A stretch of DNA of 49,396 nt from a virus: positions 1 through 49,396 of the IMG/VR virus record IMGVR_UViG_3300011113_000170, one strand, 5' to 3'. The notes beneath the pieces are model-generated. The model worked only from the letters and a program-made list of their open reading frames with translations, was not told where the DNA came from and ran no database searches. Position 1 is the first letter of the stretch. Each line of letters begins with the position of its first letter. The position numbers were made by a program, and so were the translations under genes. Positions 30,883-39,320 of this stretch are shown in pieces.

Positions 30883-32666
30883 CAGGACACCCCCGCGCCG
30901 GAGACCATGAAGGTGGGCGTGCCACCACCGACAACGCACAACACCGAGGCCATGCCGTAAGCCCCAAGCGCGCGAGTGCCCGTCGTGGCGGTGCCCGCAA
31001 GGCGAAGCGTGACGCTGGCTCCCTGCGTGATGTTGATGGCTGAGCCGCTGCTGTTGACAACGACGAAGCTGTCTCCGGCGCTGAACACACTGGCGTTTAT
31101 CGTGACCGCAGAGCTCACGTAGAGATGCTTGCCAACGTCAGACGCGGCGGCGGTCGTGTTCGTGCCCTGCGGAACCTGCAAGTAGCCGATGACGAAAGAG
31201 TTGATCGTAGCCGACGCAGCCACCGAAGTGACGCTACCGCTCAGCGTGATGTTGCCAGTGCTGGTAACCGTGCCGGAGAGAGACAGACCGTTGACCGAGC
31301 CAGTGCCGCCGACAGAGGTGACCGTGCCGACCGAAACCGAGCCGCCAAGCGAGATAGACGACCCGTTGATGGTGATGGCGGAGTTGGTCAGTGCGCTGTT
31401 GGCAATGCCAGAAAGCGTACCCCCAAGCGTGATGTTGCCGGTGCTGGTAACCGTGCCAGAAAGCGTGAGACCGTTGACTGTGCCGGTACCTGCTACGCTG
31501 GTAACCGTGCCGACTGAAACCGAGCCACCAAGTGAAATAGGCGACCCGTTAATAGTGATGGCGGAGTTGGTCAGCGCACTGTTGGCAACGCCCGACAGAG
31601 TGCCGCCAAGGGTGAGACTGCCGGTGCTGGTAACGGTGCCCGTGAGGGTGAGGCCATTGACCGTGCCCGTGCCGCTAACCGAGGTGACGGAACCACCACC
31701 GGTGCCCGCGCCGATTGCAGTGCGGAACGTAGCGGCGTCCAGAGCAGAGACCGTGTTGTCCGCATTGAAGCGTGGGAACGTAACCGCGCTGGGGTTGGTG
31801 ATAATAAAGAGATTATCGCCCAGCGTGGTTGAACCAAGTGAGGTTCGCGCACCCGCAGCAGTCGTGGCGTTAGTACCACCGTTAGCAATAGGAAGCGTAC
31901 CGGAGACCTGCGTGGTCAGGCTAACACCAGAGAGAGCGCCACCAAGGGTGAGCGTACCCGATGAGGTAACGGTGCCCGTAAGAGTGATGCCGTTGACTGT
32001 GCCTGTGGTAGCAACTGAGGTAACGGTACCCGTGGTCGAGCTAGTACCCGCACCAATCGCACTTCGGAAAGTTGCAGCGTCAAGTGCAGAAACAGTATTG
32101 TCGGCGTTAAACCGGGGAAATGTGATTGCCGATGGGTTAGCCAGCGTGAAGACGTTTCCGCCAACAGTTGTTGCGCCAAGTGCTGTACGCGCAGCGGCGG
32201 CAGTGTTCCCACCAGTACCACCAGAAGCAATAGGGAGAAACGTGCCAAGCGTCAGCGACGTGAGGTGAGTAGTTACATCTACGACGTTTGTACCATTATT
32301 GTAGACCCACATGGTCTTACCGGCAGGGACAGCGATGCCGGTTCCTGTCGTGTTCTTGACGGTGATGGTGCCGTCAGTGCCATTGTTGATGATATACGGT
32401 TTCTCAATCGCCGGGACGATGAGGTTATAACCCGCAGTGGCAGTACCCGTCAGATTGAGGCGTACGTTACGCGCATTTTGTGGGCCGTTTGTATTTGTCA
32501 GCGTAATCGTCACGTTGGCGCTAGAGAAGGAGATAGGGTCCGAAGTACCCGCAATAGCTTCTTCAATGGCTGTACCAAGGTTGGTATTGGTGACGTCGCC
32601 CCACGTGGTGTTGTTCTCACCCGTGGCCATCAACTGGATTTTGAGGTTGCTGTACGTGCTAGGCAT
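30882..32666 (-). CDS. Tail fibre protein with tandem beta repeats
   Basis: The 594-residue product starts MPSTYSNLKIQLMATGENNT followed by TWGDVTNTNL, a common fibre N-terminus. It then has the fibre motif LPIASGGTGGNTAAAARTAL twice (second copy GGTNATTAAGARTSLG), FNADNTVSALDAATF twice, and a 61-residue repeat (GTVTSV.GTGTVNGLTL, LGGTLSG.ANSALTNSAI, SLGGSVSV) in tandem. Such Gly/Thr/Ser-rich repeats form trimeric beta structures in fibres. The C-terminal 100 residues differ and may be the receptor tip. Confidence 0.85.
   Translation of the reverse strand: MPSTYSNLKIQLMATGENNTTWGDVTNTNLGTAIEEAIAGTSDPISFSSANVTITLTNTNGPQNARNVRLNLTGTATAGYNLIVPAIEKPYIINNGTDGTITVKNTTGTGIAVPAGKTMWVYNNGTNVVDVTTHLTSLTLGTFLPIASGGTGGNTAAAARTALGATTVGGNVFTLANPSAITFPRFNADNTVSALDAATFRSAIGAGTSSTTGTVTSVATTGTVNGITLTGTVTSSGTLTLGGALSGVSLTTQVSGTLPIANGGTNATTAAGARTSLGSTTLGDNLFIITNPSAVTFPRFNADNTVSALDAATFRTAIGAGTGGGSVTSVSGTGTVNGLTLTGTVTSTGSLTLGGTLSGVANSALTNSAITINGSPISLGGSVSVGTVTSVAGTGTVNGLTLSGTVTSTGNITLGGTLSGIANSALTNSAITINGSSISLGGSVSVGTVTSVGGTGSVNGLSLSGTVTSTGNITLSGSVTSVAASATINSFVIGYLQVPQGTNTTAAASDVGKHLYVSSAVTINASVFSAGDSFVVVNSSGSAINITQGASVTLRLAGTATTGTRALGAYGMASVLCVVGGGTPTFMVSGAGVS
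31255..31700 (-). repeat. 183-bp tandem coding repeats in the tail fibre gene
   Basis: Matching positions at about 31315 and 31498 show a 183-base period (61 codons), with further diverged partial copies on both sides. The copies differ mostly at third codon positions, so the protein repeat is under selection. They are a likely site of recombinational length change. Confidence 0.75.
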
Positions 32667-32675
32667 GTTCGTCCC

Positions 32676-34022
32676 TTACGTTGGTATCTCTACCCATACC
32701 ACGGTGTTCCCGTCGTTTATAGCACTCCACGTGGTGGATTGCGAGGCGTTCACTGAGGTCCAGCTTGGCGTCTGATTATCGTCTATAGCAGACCAAGTTA
32801 CGCTTTGCGAGTCGTTGACGTCTTGCCAGTTGGGTACCTGATTGTCGTTGATGACACCCCAGACGAGCGGAGTAGTGACTGACCCGATAGCCTGTACGCC
32901 GGTAACAAGCACGTTGGTACCGAGGGAGATAGCTACGCCGCCAAGGGAGACAGTGGCGGATACGCCGGAGACGTAATAGCTCGACCTAGTAGCGACCGTG
33001 CCAACCGCGCCCGAAGCAGCAACGCCAGTGAGTGCGACGTTCGCTTTACCCGCAACCTCGACTGCGCCGATAGTCCCGGTGGCTTCAACTCCGGTAGATG
33101 GGATATTGCAATTAGCTGCAACAAGGGCTGTACCTACAGAAGCAGTGGCTTCCACGCCTGTGGCGTCTACGCTTACTCTAAAAGCAGTTGTGACATCACC
33201 CACCGCGCCCGAAGCAGCAACGCCAGTGAGTGCGACGTTCGCTTTACCCGCGACACTAACCGTACCTAAATCCGCAAATACCGTGTACGGCTCAGTGATT
33301 TCGATATTGGCGTTGTACTGGAAATCTACGGTGCCAACGGCACCCGAAGCAGAAACACCCGTGGTCGTAACCGCAACGCTGGCTACCGAAAAAATAGTTA
33401 CGGTGCCGACAAGGCCCAAGCAGGGGTTCTCGTGGGGTTCCGTCGAGATAGAGCCGCCGGCAGCAATACCTACGCCGTCAATAATAGCTACAGCCGCAAC
33501 GCCCGTAAGGGTTACGTTGTTCCCGAACTGTGTGGTGACACTACCAACCGAACCGGTGGCTAGGACCCCCGTAACCGGGGCCGGTTCAGCCGCGCTAACT
33601 ATAGCGGTGCCGAGCGAACAAATAGCTTCCACGCCTGTCAGGGTGACATTGGCGCGAGTGACAACAGTTACGGTACCGACAAGCCCAAAACCGGGATCGT
33701 CGTTGGGGTCCACCGATATAGAACCGCTAACAGCAACGCCTACACCGTCGATGGTAGCTTGGGCTACGACGCCTGTAATGGCAAAGTTAGCGGCACCAGT
33801 GACGCTGACCGACCCAACAAACCCGGTAGCCGAAACAGCCGAAAGGTCTACGGTAACCCCACTACCGCCGCCGGGTGCAAGGCCATAAACAGGTTGCGCG
33901 GCTACGCTATAGTCGAGCGTTGCCGAAGACGGGCTGAGCGCCTTGGCTTCGATGTACGCTGCCGGCTGACCGGCACCCGAGTAGTCTAGGGTTAGAACAT
34001 CAGTCCGAGTTGGGAGCGGCAT
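32676..34022 (-). CDS. Repetitive tail protein with TGV.A.G.VG beta repeats and C-terminal W repeats
   Basis: The 448-residue product consists mostly of a short repeat of about 17-20 residues: TGV-A-x-G-x-VG-xV (for example VALTGVAASGAVGTV). This suggests a beta-solenoid or fibre shaft. The last 60 residues switch to WxxINDNQxPxW / VNxSQSxTW units, a motif seen at the ends of phage tail proteins. The N-terminus MPLPTRTDVLTLDYSGAGQP is probably the attachment part. It lies between fibre and tailspike genes and overlaps the next small gene by 23 bases. Confidence 0.7.
   Translation of the reverse strand: MPLPTRTDVLTLDYSGAGQPAAYIEAKALSPSSATLDYSVAAQPVYGLAPGGGSGVTVDLSAVSATGFVGSVSVTGAANFAITGVVAQATIDGVGVAVSGSISVDPNDDPGFGLVGTVTVVTRANVTLTGVEAICSLGTAIVSAAEPAPVTGVLATGSVGSVTTQFGNNVTLTGVAAVAIIDGVGIAAGGSISTEPHENPCLGLVGTVTIFSVASVAVTTTGVSASGAVGTVDFQYNANIEITEPYTVFADLGTVSVAGKANVALTGVAASGAVGDVTTAFRVSVDATGVEATASVGTALVAANCNIPSTGVEATGTIGAVEVAGKANVALTGVAASGAVGTVATRSSYYVSGVSATVSLGGVAISLGTNVLVTGVQAIGSVTTPLVWGVINDNQVPNWQDVNDSQSVTWSAIDDNQTPSWTSVNASQSTTWSAINDGNTVVWVEIPT
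33004..33251 (-). repeat. Perfect 50-bp direct repeat, copies 198 bp apart
   Basis: Bases 33004-33053 and 33202-33251 are identical. Both encode GKANVALTGVAASGAVG on the minus strand. Identity at all codon positions, unlike the other diverged repeat units of this gene, points to a recent duplication or gene conversion. Confidence 0.85.
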
Positions 34023-34185
34023 CTGACTGCTCCTGCATCATCGCGTCGTAACGCGCGGCCTCGACCTGCACTTCCTCGTCTGTGGGGTCAGACTGGAACT
34101 TAAACGTCACGGTTTGACCGCTGATGGCCACGCGGATGCGCCACTTGCCGGCAACATCTTTTTCCCTGTCGATGATCTCGTACAT
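34000..34185 (-). CDS. Small hypothetical protein, 61 residues
   Basis: The product MYEIIDREKDVAGKWRIRVA continues with strands (ISGQTVTFKFQSDPTDEEV) and a C-terminal helix. It sits between the tailspike and the repetitive tail protein and overlaps the latter's start. It may be a small tail accessory protein or chaperone; no family recognised. Confidence 0.55.
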   Translation of the reverse strand: MYEIIDREKDVAGKWRIRVAISGQTVTFKFQSDPTDEEVQVEAARYDAMMQEQSDAAPNSD

Positions 34186-34188
34186 GGC

Positions 34189-36750
34189 TTATGCCTGTGA
34201 CGCTGTGATGTTGCTGACGTAACCGGAAAACGTGGTGCCGCCGAAGGCGTAGGCATAGATGTCAACACCACCAGCTTTAGTGGGGGTAAAAGTGATTGTC
34301 ACCGTTTCCCATGTGTCTGCTGCTGCGGTCATGTCAGCGGTTACGTTCGAAGAAACCCCAGAAATCTGACCTCCGGGGCATATAAGGCGCATGGTAAGGC
34401 CAGTGTTAGTGCGCCGCATACGTACTGTAATAGTAACGAGACTGCTTGCCGCACACACGACTGTACCAAGCTTTAAACGCAAAGGGAATAAGGTCGTTGC
34501 AGAAGTACTGGTGGGGCGCATCAGCCAGCTAGTAGTAGCAGGGCTATCGACGACAGCAGTCTGCTGGTTTACCGTACCGATGCCTTGGAAAACCCAGCTA
34601 TTGTTGTCAGTGTTATCGTGCCGGTTGGAATAGACAAACATTTGACCGAAAAAGCCCGATGAGATGCTGACCTCTGTGGTTTCGTTAATGGTAAAGTTGC
34701 TAAGGTATGCTTGTGTGGGATATGCTGTTCCCCCCTGCGTTATACCGCTACCGTTACCTGATGTGCTACCACCACCAATGACAAAATTTGCAGAGCCTGA
34801 AAAAGTCATGGCGGGGACACCTACACAATTCGTTATTGAAGCGGTTTTAATTAGCCAGTTAAAAACACCGTTTGTCTGAATACCTGCGGTGTTACTATTC
34901 ACTACAGTAATACTTTCAATAGTTACATCTACTCCACCCATATTCATACCAAGAGCATTATTAAGGCTGTATATATTACCTATTGTAACGCCCCTAGCAC
35001 TTGATATGTTCATACCGCCAAAACTGCTGTTATTATTATTTACCCAAATGTTACCGAAAGTTGTGTCAGACACAGTACCGTTGAAGTTCACACCGACGCC
35101 ACAGTTTGTGGCGTATATTGTCCCGATAGTGAAGGAAGTTGAGCTACTCAATAGGTTATAGCCCTGTGCATAACGGACAACATTCATACGGTCGAAGCTT
35201 AAAAAACTTCTGGAGGAGGGAGCAACGCCAGACTGATTTTCGTTAGACCCATCAAACCATGTCTGCCCTGTCTGTGTAGACATATCTGTCCGGTTCCACC
35301 CTCCTGAATAGGATATAAGGTTACCAGAGGTGCCGCTTTCATTTGGGACTATGCTTTGAGCTACGTTATTGACAGTTCCAAGGGGCTTAACAGGTTCACT
35401 CTTGTATGTGCTAACTGTCTCTGTGGTTCCGCTATACCCCAACTGATTTTGGTTTGTTGGAAGGAACGCGTTTGAGTTTGAAATCATCATAGCGTCATAA
35501 TTAATAAACTGCGCCGCATACCACGCCTCGACCCCAGTGCCGTCACTTTTTGAAAGCACTGAACTGAGGGTTAAGCTATCAGCCGAGGAAGACGCCTTAC
35601 AAGCTATAATGTTATCAAATATCATAGTCTGCGCGTTGTTATCAATCGTTATATAAAACGCAACAGAACGTATGGCGGAGTTTAAATTAACTCCTAGGTC
35701 TACTGTAATTGGGTTCCATACGTTAGTATTTGTTAGTGGTGGTATAGTGCATGTGTGTGCGACTGTGTCGCCCACCGTGTCGGTGCAAAGGGCTATATAG
35801 CCGGGAGTGGCCACTGTTGACCCCCCAGAAAACTGCTTAACCCAGAAAGCAACCTGCTGATATGTAGACAAGTCGAGCGTTGCTGGGAGCGTGTAGTATG
35901 CGACTTTACCTGTTGTGAAGGTCGCGTTAACAGCTAGCTGTGCAGCCGAATAGCCTTCCTTGTAGTCTGTTAGGTTTTGCGTGCAGGTGACGTTTGCAGT
36001 AGCAGCAGTCCATATAGGTTTCTGCCCTAGTCCACCACATAATGCGATATTCTGGTTTACTGGCGAATCCAGCTTTACAATATTCCTATTGATTTGTTGC
36101 GCACTTCCACCGCTACCCACCCCGTTACCTGTGGTATTTGAACCGTTAAGCTGGAGGATTTGGAACGTGTTTGCTGCTGTTGTACCGACTTTCCACACGC
36201 CTAGAGCGTTAGTGTTCGTGGCATGACTTGTAATCAGTACATAGTCACCTGTTACAAACCCGTGGGCAGTAGACGTAATGACGATAGGTGTCGCGTTCGT
36301 TGAAGATGTTATAACTTTGCTAGCGGGCTTTAGGCCACCAGTCCACAAAGCGTTGCCAACTAGTGATGGGCCAGCCGTAGCCTTTATACGTATAGTGTCG
36401 CCGGGAATAGTCCTGACTGCTGTTGCGCCAATGTTAACCGTCTTCCACCGGCCCCCGATGAAGTACTGGCGCGCTGACAGCGAAGCTAGCGCTGTACCGC
36501 CTGTAATTTGGACGACGGTCAACGCTGTTGCCGAGACCCACGCTGTCACGCGGTACACGGCATAGATTGTACCGTTGAAGATCGACAGGTACTGGTCGAT
36601 AAGCGACCCGTCATTCGGGAACGACGCAGACGCGCTTGTAAACGCGCCAAGAGTGGTAAGCGCGCCATCCGCAGCCGAAGCCAGCAACGCGAAGCTAGTG
36701 CCCCCGTAGTTGTCGTTTCCGCTCTCGTAGTCGATATACAGTGTGGGCAT
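34189..36750 (-). CDS. Tailspike/receptor-binding protein with beta-helix region
   Basis: The 853-residue product starts MPTLYIDYESGNDNYGGTSF, a typical spike or pectate-lyase-like beginning. The middle (residues about 530-720) is Asn/Ser/Gly-rich with repeated short strands (TIGTIYATNCGVGVNFNGTV, ITVVNSNTAGIQTNG) like a right-handed parallel beta-helix. The C-terminus is beta-rich (TWETVTITFTPTKAGGVDIY) and could be a carbohydrate-binding domain. The DNA is clearly more AT-rich than the rest, mainly at about 34650-36000. Enzymatic residues cannot be assigned. Confidence 0.75.
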   Translation of the reverse strand: MPTLYIDYESGNDNYGGTSFALLASAADGALTTLGAFTSASASFPNDGSLIDQYLSIFNGTIYAVYRVTAWVSATALTVVQITGGTALASLSARQYFIGGRWKTVNIGATAVRTIPGDTIRIKATAGPSLVGNALWTGGLKPASKVITSSTNATPIVITSTAHGFVTGDYVLITSHATNTNALGVWKVGTTAANTFQILQLNGSNTTGNGVGSGGSAQQINRNIVKLDSPVNQNIALCGGLGQKPIWTAATANVTCTQNLTDYKEGYSAAQLAVNATFTTGKVAYYTLPATLDLSTYQQVAFWVKQFSGGSTVATPGYIALCTDTVGDTVAHTCTIPPLTNTNVWNPITVDLGVNLNSAIRSVAFYITIDNNAQTMIFDNIIACKASSSADSLTLSSVLSKSDGTGVEAWYAAQFINYDAMMISNSNAFLPTNQNQLGYSGTTETVSTYKSEPVKPLGTVNNVAQSIVPNESGTSGNLISYSGGWNRTDMSTQTGQTWFDGSNENQSGVAPSSRSFLSFDRMNVVRYAQGYNLLSSSTSFTIGTIYATNCGVGVNFNGTVSDTTFGNIWVNNNNSSFGGMNISSARGVTIGNIYSLNNALGMNMGGVDVTIESITVVNSNTAGIQTNGVFNWLIKTASITNCVGVPAMTFSGSANFVIGGGSTSGNGSGITQGGTAYPTQAYLSNFTINETTEVSISSGFFGQMFVYSNRHDNTDNNSWVFQGIGTVNQQTAVVDSPATTSWLMRPTSTSATTLFPLRLKLGTVVCAASSLVTITVRMRRTNTGLTMRLICPGGQISGVSSNVTADMTAAADTWETVTITFTPTKAGGVDIYAYAFGGTTFSGYVSNITASQA

Positions 36751-36774
36751 AGCAACCCTTTTCCCTTGCGTATC

Positions 36775-37122
36775 TTATTGCACGCTTACGGCATTTTTCC
36801 AAGCTTCAACCGTCAGGCGGTGCTTGGTGGCGCAATCCGCGTATTTTGCAATCATGTCCGCTTCCCAGAGCGCCCGTTCAGGGTCGAGCAGTACCAGCGG
36901 CGGGTTCTGAAGCGCTGGGCACTTCGACGCTAGGTTCGCCGGAGGACGCGGCATTGGCGTCACGGATACCGCTTTCGAGCAGCTTACGCACAGCATCAGG
37001 AGCGGCACAATCAACAGGAACGGCAGGAGCCGTTTTGTATATTTCGCGAATGGTATAGGTTCTCTCGGTCGCCACCCCATTGGCTTTATCGCGTTGGGCC
37101 TCGTACGTTTGCGAAATAACAT
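36775..37122 (-). CDS. o-spanin-like lipoprotein (Rz1-like), overlapping the i-spanin gene
   Basis: In the frame overlapping the i-spanin gene, this 115-residue product has a basic N-terminus, a hydrophobic segment KRLLPFLLIVPLLMLCVSCS and a Pro-rich stretch (TPMPRPPANLASKCP), as in Rz1 proteins. The lipobox is imperfect (CVSC with Cys rather than Leu at -3), so lipid attachment is probable but not certain. GAGGTGGTAG before ATG 37122 supports that start; ATG 37080 is an alternative. Long for an Rz1 protein, it extends about 100 bases past the i-spanin stop. Confidence 0.65.
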   Translation of the reverse strand: MLFRKRTRPNAIKPMGWRPREPIPFAKYTKRLLPFLLIVPLLMLCVSCSKAVSVTPMPRPPANLASKCPALQNPPLVLLDPERALWEADMIAKYADCATKHRLTVEAWKNAVSVQ

Positions 37123-37279
37123 CTACCACCTCTTGCTTTTTGACGCGCTGCTTCTCAGCCTTTTCCATAGCCTTTGCGTACGCTGCGTCACACTGCCAGT
37201 CGCGGACCTTATACCCTGCGGCTGCACCAACAATGAGAGCGCCTGCCGCTGCGTATAGCATAATAGGGTTAGGGATCAT
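36878..37279 (-). CDS. i-spanin (Rz-like)
   Basis: The 133-residue product has a single N-terminal membrane anchor (PIMLYAAAGALIVGAAAGYK), then a charged coiled coil (AKAMEKAEKQRVKKQEVVDV) and a periplasmic C-terminus. This is the layout of Rz proteins that bridge the inner and outer membranes with Rz1 for the last lysis step in Gram-negative hosts. ATG 37279 overlaps the endolysin stop (ATGA); GTG 37288 is a longer alternative. The second half of the gene contains the overlapping o-spanin frame. Confidence 0.8.
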   Translation of the reverse strand: MIPNPIMLYAAAGALIVGAAAGYKVRDWQCDAAYAKAMEKAEKQRVKKQEVVDVISQTYEAQRDKANGVATERTYTIREIYKTAPAVPVDCAAPDAVRKLLESGIRDANAASSGEPSVEVPSASEPAAGTARP

Positions 37280-37890
37280 GCCACCCACCCAGCGAACTTC
37301 TTCGTCTTCGCCATGCGGTCATCGAGGCCGTGGGTGCCACCGTTGATCCGCTTTGTCAGCGCTAGGATGGCGGCGTCGTTGATGCCTTGGTCGCAGATAC
37401 CCCAGAGCTTGTTCTTGTCGAAAAACCACAAGGCCGACTCAAAGCAGAGCTCGGTTGCCACTAGGTCGGGGTTTGTCATCACGTCCGGGCGGTTGATGTA
37501 GTTGGAAAACGCTTGGTAGTTCAGCTTACCCGTCAGCTGGAGCGCGCCGCGCCCACGGTACTTCCAGCCATCCCCCGACCACTCATCATCGTTACCCATG
37601 CGGCTGGCATAAACGCGGTTGGCAATTTTCTGCGGCTGGCGCTCATACATCTTGGCCATGGCATCGGTGGGGAAATACTTACCAAAGATGCCGCGCAGGC
37701 CCTTCGCACCATAGTTCAGGTTCTCGCTGAACGCCGTGAAGTTGCCACTCTCGTGCGCCGTCTGGGCAAAGAAGTGCGCAGCGCGGTTAGGCGACAGCTT
37801 GTAGTAGGTAGCGGCAGCCTTGAGCGTACCGGGGCCAAACGCACCGTCAGCGGTGACGCCAATCTTTTTCTGGAGGTTTACGAGGCTCAT
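37276..37890 (-). CDS. Endolysin, GH19 chitinase/lysozyme-like
   Basis: The 204-residue product begins with a short peptidoglycan-binding-like repeat (KKIGVTADGAFGPGTLKAA), then the GH19 core: FFAQTAHESGNF (Glu47), FSENLNY (Glu56, second catalytic candidate), YRGRGALQLTGKLNY (111-125) and LTKRINGGTHGLDDR. Glycoside hydrolase 19 endolysins cut the sugar backbone of peptidoglycan. There is no signal peptide, so release should depend on a holin. It lies between small membrane protein genes and the spanins. Confidence 0.93.
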   Translation of the reverse strand: MSLVNLQKKIGVTADGAFGPGTLKAAATYYKLSPNRAAHFFAQTAHESGNFTAFSENLNYGAKGLRGIFGKYFPTDAMAKMYERQPQKIANRVYASRMGNDDEWSGDGWKYRGRGALQLTGKLNYQAFSNYINRPDVMTNPDLVATELCFESALWFFDKNKLWGICDQGINDAAILALTKRINGGTHGLDDRMAKTKKFAGWVA

Positions 37891-38054
37891 CCGTCCTTCC
37901 TCTTGTTCCAGAGTTCAAAGAGCGTCTTGATCTTCTCCTCCGCCACACCGAGGCGCACATCCATCTTGGCGAGGATGATGGTCAGGGAGATGAACGCCAA
38001 AACGACGGGCCAGAGCTGGCCGATCAGTTCAACGGTGGAGAGATTACCAGTCAC
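37887..38054 (-). CDS. Small membrane protein with coiled-coil tail, holin/antiholin candidate
   Basis: GTG 38054 directly follows the upstream stop, and the stop overlaps the endolysin start (TGA/ATG 37887-37890). The 55-residue product has one hydrophobic segment (LIGQLWPVVLAFISLTIILA) and a charged helix (DVRLGVAEEKIKTLFELWNK). Position immediately before the endolysin favours a lysis role such as holin or antiholin, but the family is not recognised. Confidence 0.6.
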   Translation of the reverse strand: MTGNLSTVELIGQLWPVVLAFISLTIILAKMDVRLGVAEEKIKTLFELWNKRKDG

Positions 38055-38471
38055 TTACGCCCCCGGATTGCGCCAGTCAGGGAAGTCGCTCTCGTCAACC
38101 ACGCCGTCACCGTTGGCATCGTAACGCAGGTCGTTGCGATACTTCTCCCACGGAGCCATGCCATCATCGTCAACCACAGGGGCCGGTTCAGGCGCAGGCT
38201 CTTCTGGCTTCTTATCACGCGCATTAGCGTTGAGGCTCAGACCACCCAACAGGCCAACGAACGCGCCGATGACCATGTTGAACGCGGGGCCAACAATCTC
38301 GAAGACCTTGTCGCTGTCTACCAAATGGTTCGGTGCGAACAGGCCGATGACCAGCGCGGCCACGACGACCAGCACGACGCAGGCCAAGGTGATCACGGCG
38401 ATGCGGATCGTGAACTCGACCGTGTCCTCGATACCGTCGCGGGTGCTTTCAAAACGATCCCAGAAGCTCAC
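38055..38471 (-). CDS. Holin-like membrane protein with dockerin-like calcium loop
   Basis: The 138-residue product has two strongly hydrophobic segments (about 24-45 and 56-80), a linker rich in Pro and Glu (KKPEEPAPEPAPVVDDD) and a C-terminal loop YDANGDGVVDESDF. The loop has ligands Asp118, Asn120, Asp122, Asp126 and Asp129 in EF-hand/dockerin spacing. Two transmembrane segments next to an endolysin suggest a holin. The calcium-binding tail is unusual for holins. It overlaps the next upstream gene by ATGA. Confidence 0.7.
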   Translation of the reverse strand: MSFWDRFESTRDGIEDTVEFTIRIAVITLACVVLVVVAALVIGLFAPNHLVDSDKVFEIVGPAFNMVIGAFVGLLGGLSLNANARDKKPEEPAPEPAPVVDDDGMAPWEKYRNDLRYDANGDGVVDESDFPDWRNPGA

Positions 38472-38830
38472 ATCAGGTTCCTCAGTTTGTAGGTCGTGGT
38501 GAGGTACACCTCAGTCACACCGTCGATGAGGTTGGCCACGGCACGGTTGCCCTTACAGATTTTCTCGTGGTTCTTCTCGATCCACTCTGCGTCCTCGACG
38601 AGGATGAGCTGGATATCCGTCGCCTTGGTCTTCGGAGCGCGCACCGGGCCGATAAGCTCAAACGCGCCTTGGTATGCCTCTACCAAGCTATCCAGAGCTT
38701 CAATGACCTCTTCGTAGAACTTGCCTAGGGTCTTGTGGCGCGCGTATGCACCGACGCCGTTAGCGGTCCAGTGCTCAAAATGAGCTACGTTGCGGGCGTA
38801 AAACACCCGGCTGATGAGCTCTTCAATCAT
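38468..38830 (-). CDS. DUF5856-like helical protein (ferritin/Dps-like)
   Basis: The 120-residue all-helical product has FYARNVAHFEHW, YARHKTLGKFYEEVIEALDS, LVEAYQGAFELIG, EWIEKNHEKICKG and a C-terminal YLTTTYKLRNL. This matches the DUF5856 family of phage proteins, which resemble four-helix ferritin or Dps-like bundles with conserved His and Glu. Iron binding or a structural role is possible. It overlaps both neighbours (ATGA and a single base). Confidence 0.75.
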   Translation of the reverse strand: MIEELISRVFYARNVAHFEHWTANGVGAYARHKTLGKFYEEVIEALDSLVEAYQGAFELIGPVRAPKTKATDIQLILVEDAEWIEKNHEKICKGNRAVANLIDGVTEVYLTTTYKLRNLM

Positions 38831-39309
38831 CAGGCGATCCGGATGATGGCGGTCGTGTTGGTTGCTGACGGGAAGATGATAGTAAAGTCACCGTTCGAAG
38901 CGGTCTTGTCCGAACCGAAGTCCAGCGAAGCCACAGCGGCGTTGGTCAGCGTGGTGTTCGCGTTCGAGTTAGCCGAAGGTGTGGTGTTGTAGATCAGCGC
39001 GCCACGGGCCGTGAACGACGCGTTGGCAAAGGTCAGGTCCGAGAAGTCGGTGAAGCCGACACCGGTCGAGGCGGTGTTGTTCGACGTAACCACGCCGAGA
39101 TTGACCAGCGTACCACCGCCAGCGGTGTAGTTCGTACCCGAAGACGAGACTTCGTTTGACGAGGTATACGCCGTGGTGTTTGCGTCGATGGTAGCCGACG
39201 AGGTGTACAAGGCGAGCTTAAACGTATCGCCGCCAGTGGCGCGGAAGTCGTGCACGGCCAGCATAAGCTCGGCCTTAAAGCTGGTAGCCATGGCTTGGGT
39301 AATCGGCAA
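38830..39309 (-). CDS. Virion structural protein, TTG start
   Basis: The product (MPITQAMATSFKAELMLAVH, then TFKLALYTSSATIDANTTAY) is a beta-rich Ser/Thr/Asn protein of 159 residues, a type common in aquatic phages. The TTG at 39309 is preceded by AAGGAGACCTCCA at good spacing, whereas the next ATG (39291) is too far from it, so the TTG is preferred. It may be a head decoration or tail protein. Confidence 0.7.
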   Translation of the reverse strand: MPITQAMATSFKAELMLAVHDFRATGGDTFKLALYTSSATIDANTTAYTSSNEVSSSGTNYTAGGGTLVNLGVVTSNNTASTGVGFTDFSDLTFANASFTARGALIYNTTPSANSNANTTLTNAAVASLDFGSDKTASNGDFTIIFPSATNTTAIIRIA

Positions 39310-39320
39310 TGGAGGTCTCC

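Noticed and set aside
31189-32268. A 359-codon + strand frame opposite the tail fibre gene.
   Set aside because: It is the mirror of the Gly/Thr/Val repeats and gives Pro/Val/Thr repeats with no start signal. The fibre frame on the minus strand has known fibre motifs.
32998-33888. A 296-codon + strand frame opposite the repetitive tail protein.
   Set aside because: Its repeats simply follow those of the minus-strand gene, and it is not bounded by a ribosome-binding site.
37887-38471. Toxin-antitoxin pair made by the two small membrane proteins before the endolysin.
   Set aside because: Their position beside endolysin and spanins fits lysis control better, and no antitoxin-like partner is visible.
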